Made by a program: the position numbers and the translations under genes. The notes below the pieces were generated by a model. It was not told the origin of the DNA and searched no databases. It was given only the letters and a program-made list of their open reading frames with translations. This document shows, piece by piece, positions 42,553 to 42,886 of a stretch of DNA of 42,886 nt. The stretch comes from an uncultured Mediterraneibacter sp. GTDB taxonomy: Bacteria > Bacillota > Clostridia > Lachnospirales > Lachnospiraceae. The stretch lies in the NCBI GenBank assembly GCA_944377745.1, contig CALWFV010000029.1:1-42886 (forward strand), written 5' to 3'. Within the stretch, counting starts at the first letter, position 1. Each line of letters starts with the position of its first letter.

Positions 42553-42825
42553 TTATTTACATTGGTTTAAATATTCTCCCGTTTCTCTATCCACATAAAA
42601 ACACTCCATTCCAGTATTAACAACAATCTTACCGCTTTTGCAGTTCCCAACACATTCAATATTATATGGGATACGTAAAATCTCCTGTCCATTTTCGTCT
42701 ATAAAAATAGTCTCCGACTCGCTCCGTGCAAGCCTAAGCACACCTTCTGAAACAGTCCCATAAAGCATATTTACATAGTCACTACTTTCAGAGTTTGCAT
42801 TCATAATTGGTGTTTTTGACCTCAT
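42553..42825 (-). CDS. Short WG-like fragment near the window edge
   Basis: This 90-residue frame contains one WG-like unit (IFIDENGQEILRIPYNIE) and a second degenerate one (CFYVDRETGEYLNQCK). It begins abruptly just after an in-frame TAA and shows no good ribosome site. It is probably the C-terminal remnant of another WG-repeat gene, or a truncated copy. Upstream of it, to the window edge, a different minus-strand frame ends in RAIQRHASRAV at a stop at 42835-42837 and may be the tail of a gene outside the window. Confidence 0.4.
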   Translation of the reverse strand: MRSKTPIMNANSESSDYVNMLYGTVSEGVLRLARSESETIFIDENGQEILRIPYNIECVGNCKSGKIVVNTGMECFYVDRETGEYLNQCK

Positions 42826-42886
42826 AGTTTAGCATTATACTGCTCTGCTTGCATGTCTCTGGATTGCCCTGTATACTGTCATCAGT

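Overview
The window looks like chromosomal DNA of a gut Lachnospiraceae-type member of Clostridia (Bacillota). Supporting signs are AGGAGG-type ribosome binding sites before most genes, consensus TTGACA/TATAAT promoters, a secG-rnr-smpB-ssrA block, a one-polypeptide pyruvate:ferredoxin oxidoreductase, a two-permease RbsABC-type sugar transporter, and a long set of 'zinc-ribbon plus one membrane helix' proteins typical of this family. Almost everything is on the minus strand. No species can be named from sequence reading alone.

Left part (1-8150). A GH78 alpha-L-rhamnosidase-like gene (minus) ends in a strong terminator. Divergent from it is ssrA (tmRNA, tag ANDNYELAAA) under a near-consensus promoter, then tRNA-Val(GAC), tRNA-Ala(CGC) and a HAD hydrolase. 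Convergent to these is secG-rnr-smpB, so the trans-translation RNA, its protein partner SmpB and RNase R sit within 4 kb of each other.

L-fucose region (7238-19959). On the minus strand lie fucI, fucK, a LacI-family regulator, then a sugar ABC transporter operon (permease, ATPase, second permease, lipoprotein binding protein), fucU mutarotase and a small unknown gene. The transporter operon has a perfect TTGACA-17-TATAAT promoter flanked by two copies of the same LacI-type operator 141 bp apart. A divergent AraC regulator and a YczE-like membrane protein are on the plus strand. Between fucI and araC is a rod-shaped structured RNA candidate, most like 6S RNA. The last step of fucose catabolism (fuculose-1-phosphate aldolase) is not in the window.

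Next comes nifJ (20043-23594), read towards the YczE gene.

Right part (23830-39834). One promoter appears to drive a minus-strand run of 13 tightly packed genes. It begins with a 1463-residue fusion of zinc ribbon, M4 (thermolysin-like) peptidase, C-type lectin and von Willebrand A domains. It continues with an FHA-like membrane protein, small zinc-ribbon proteins, a membrane zinc-ribbon/C-type lectin protein, a GH3 NagZ-like hydrolase, a membrane protein, an FHA protein, a membrane Ser/Thr kinase with extracytoplasmic TPRs, a 46-residue membrane microprotein and two zinc-ribbon/TPR proteins. I read this as a possible envelope sensing and phospho-signalling system. I do not recognise it as a described one, and it is the main item of interest.

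Right edge (39900-42886). An AT-rich accessory tail holds a decayed IS1182-like transposase, a zinc-ribbon/WG-repeat gene interrupted by a frameshift at an A8 run, and a small WG-like fragment.
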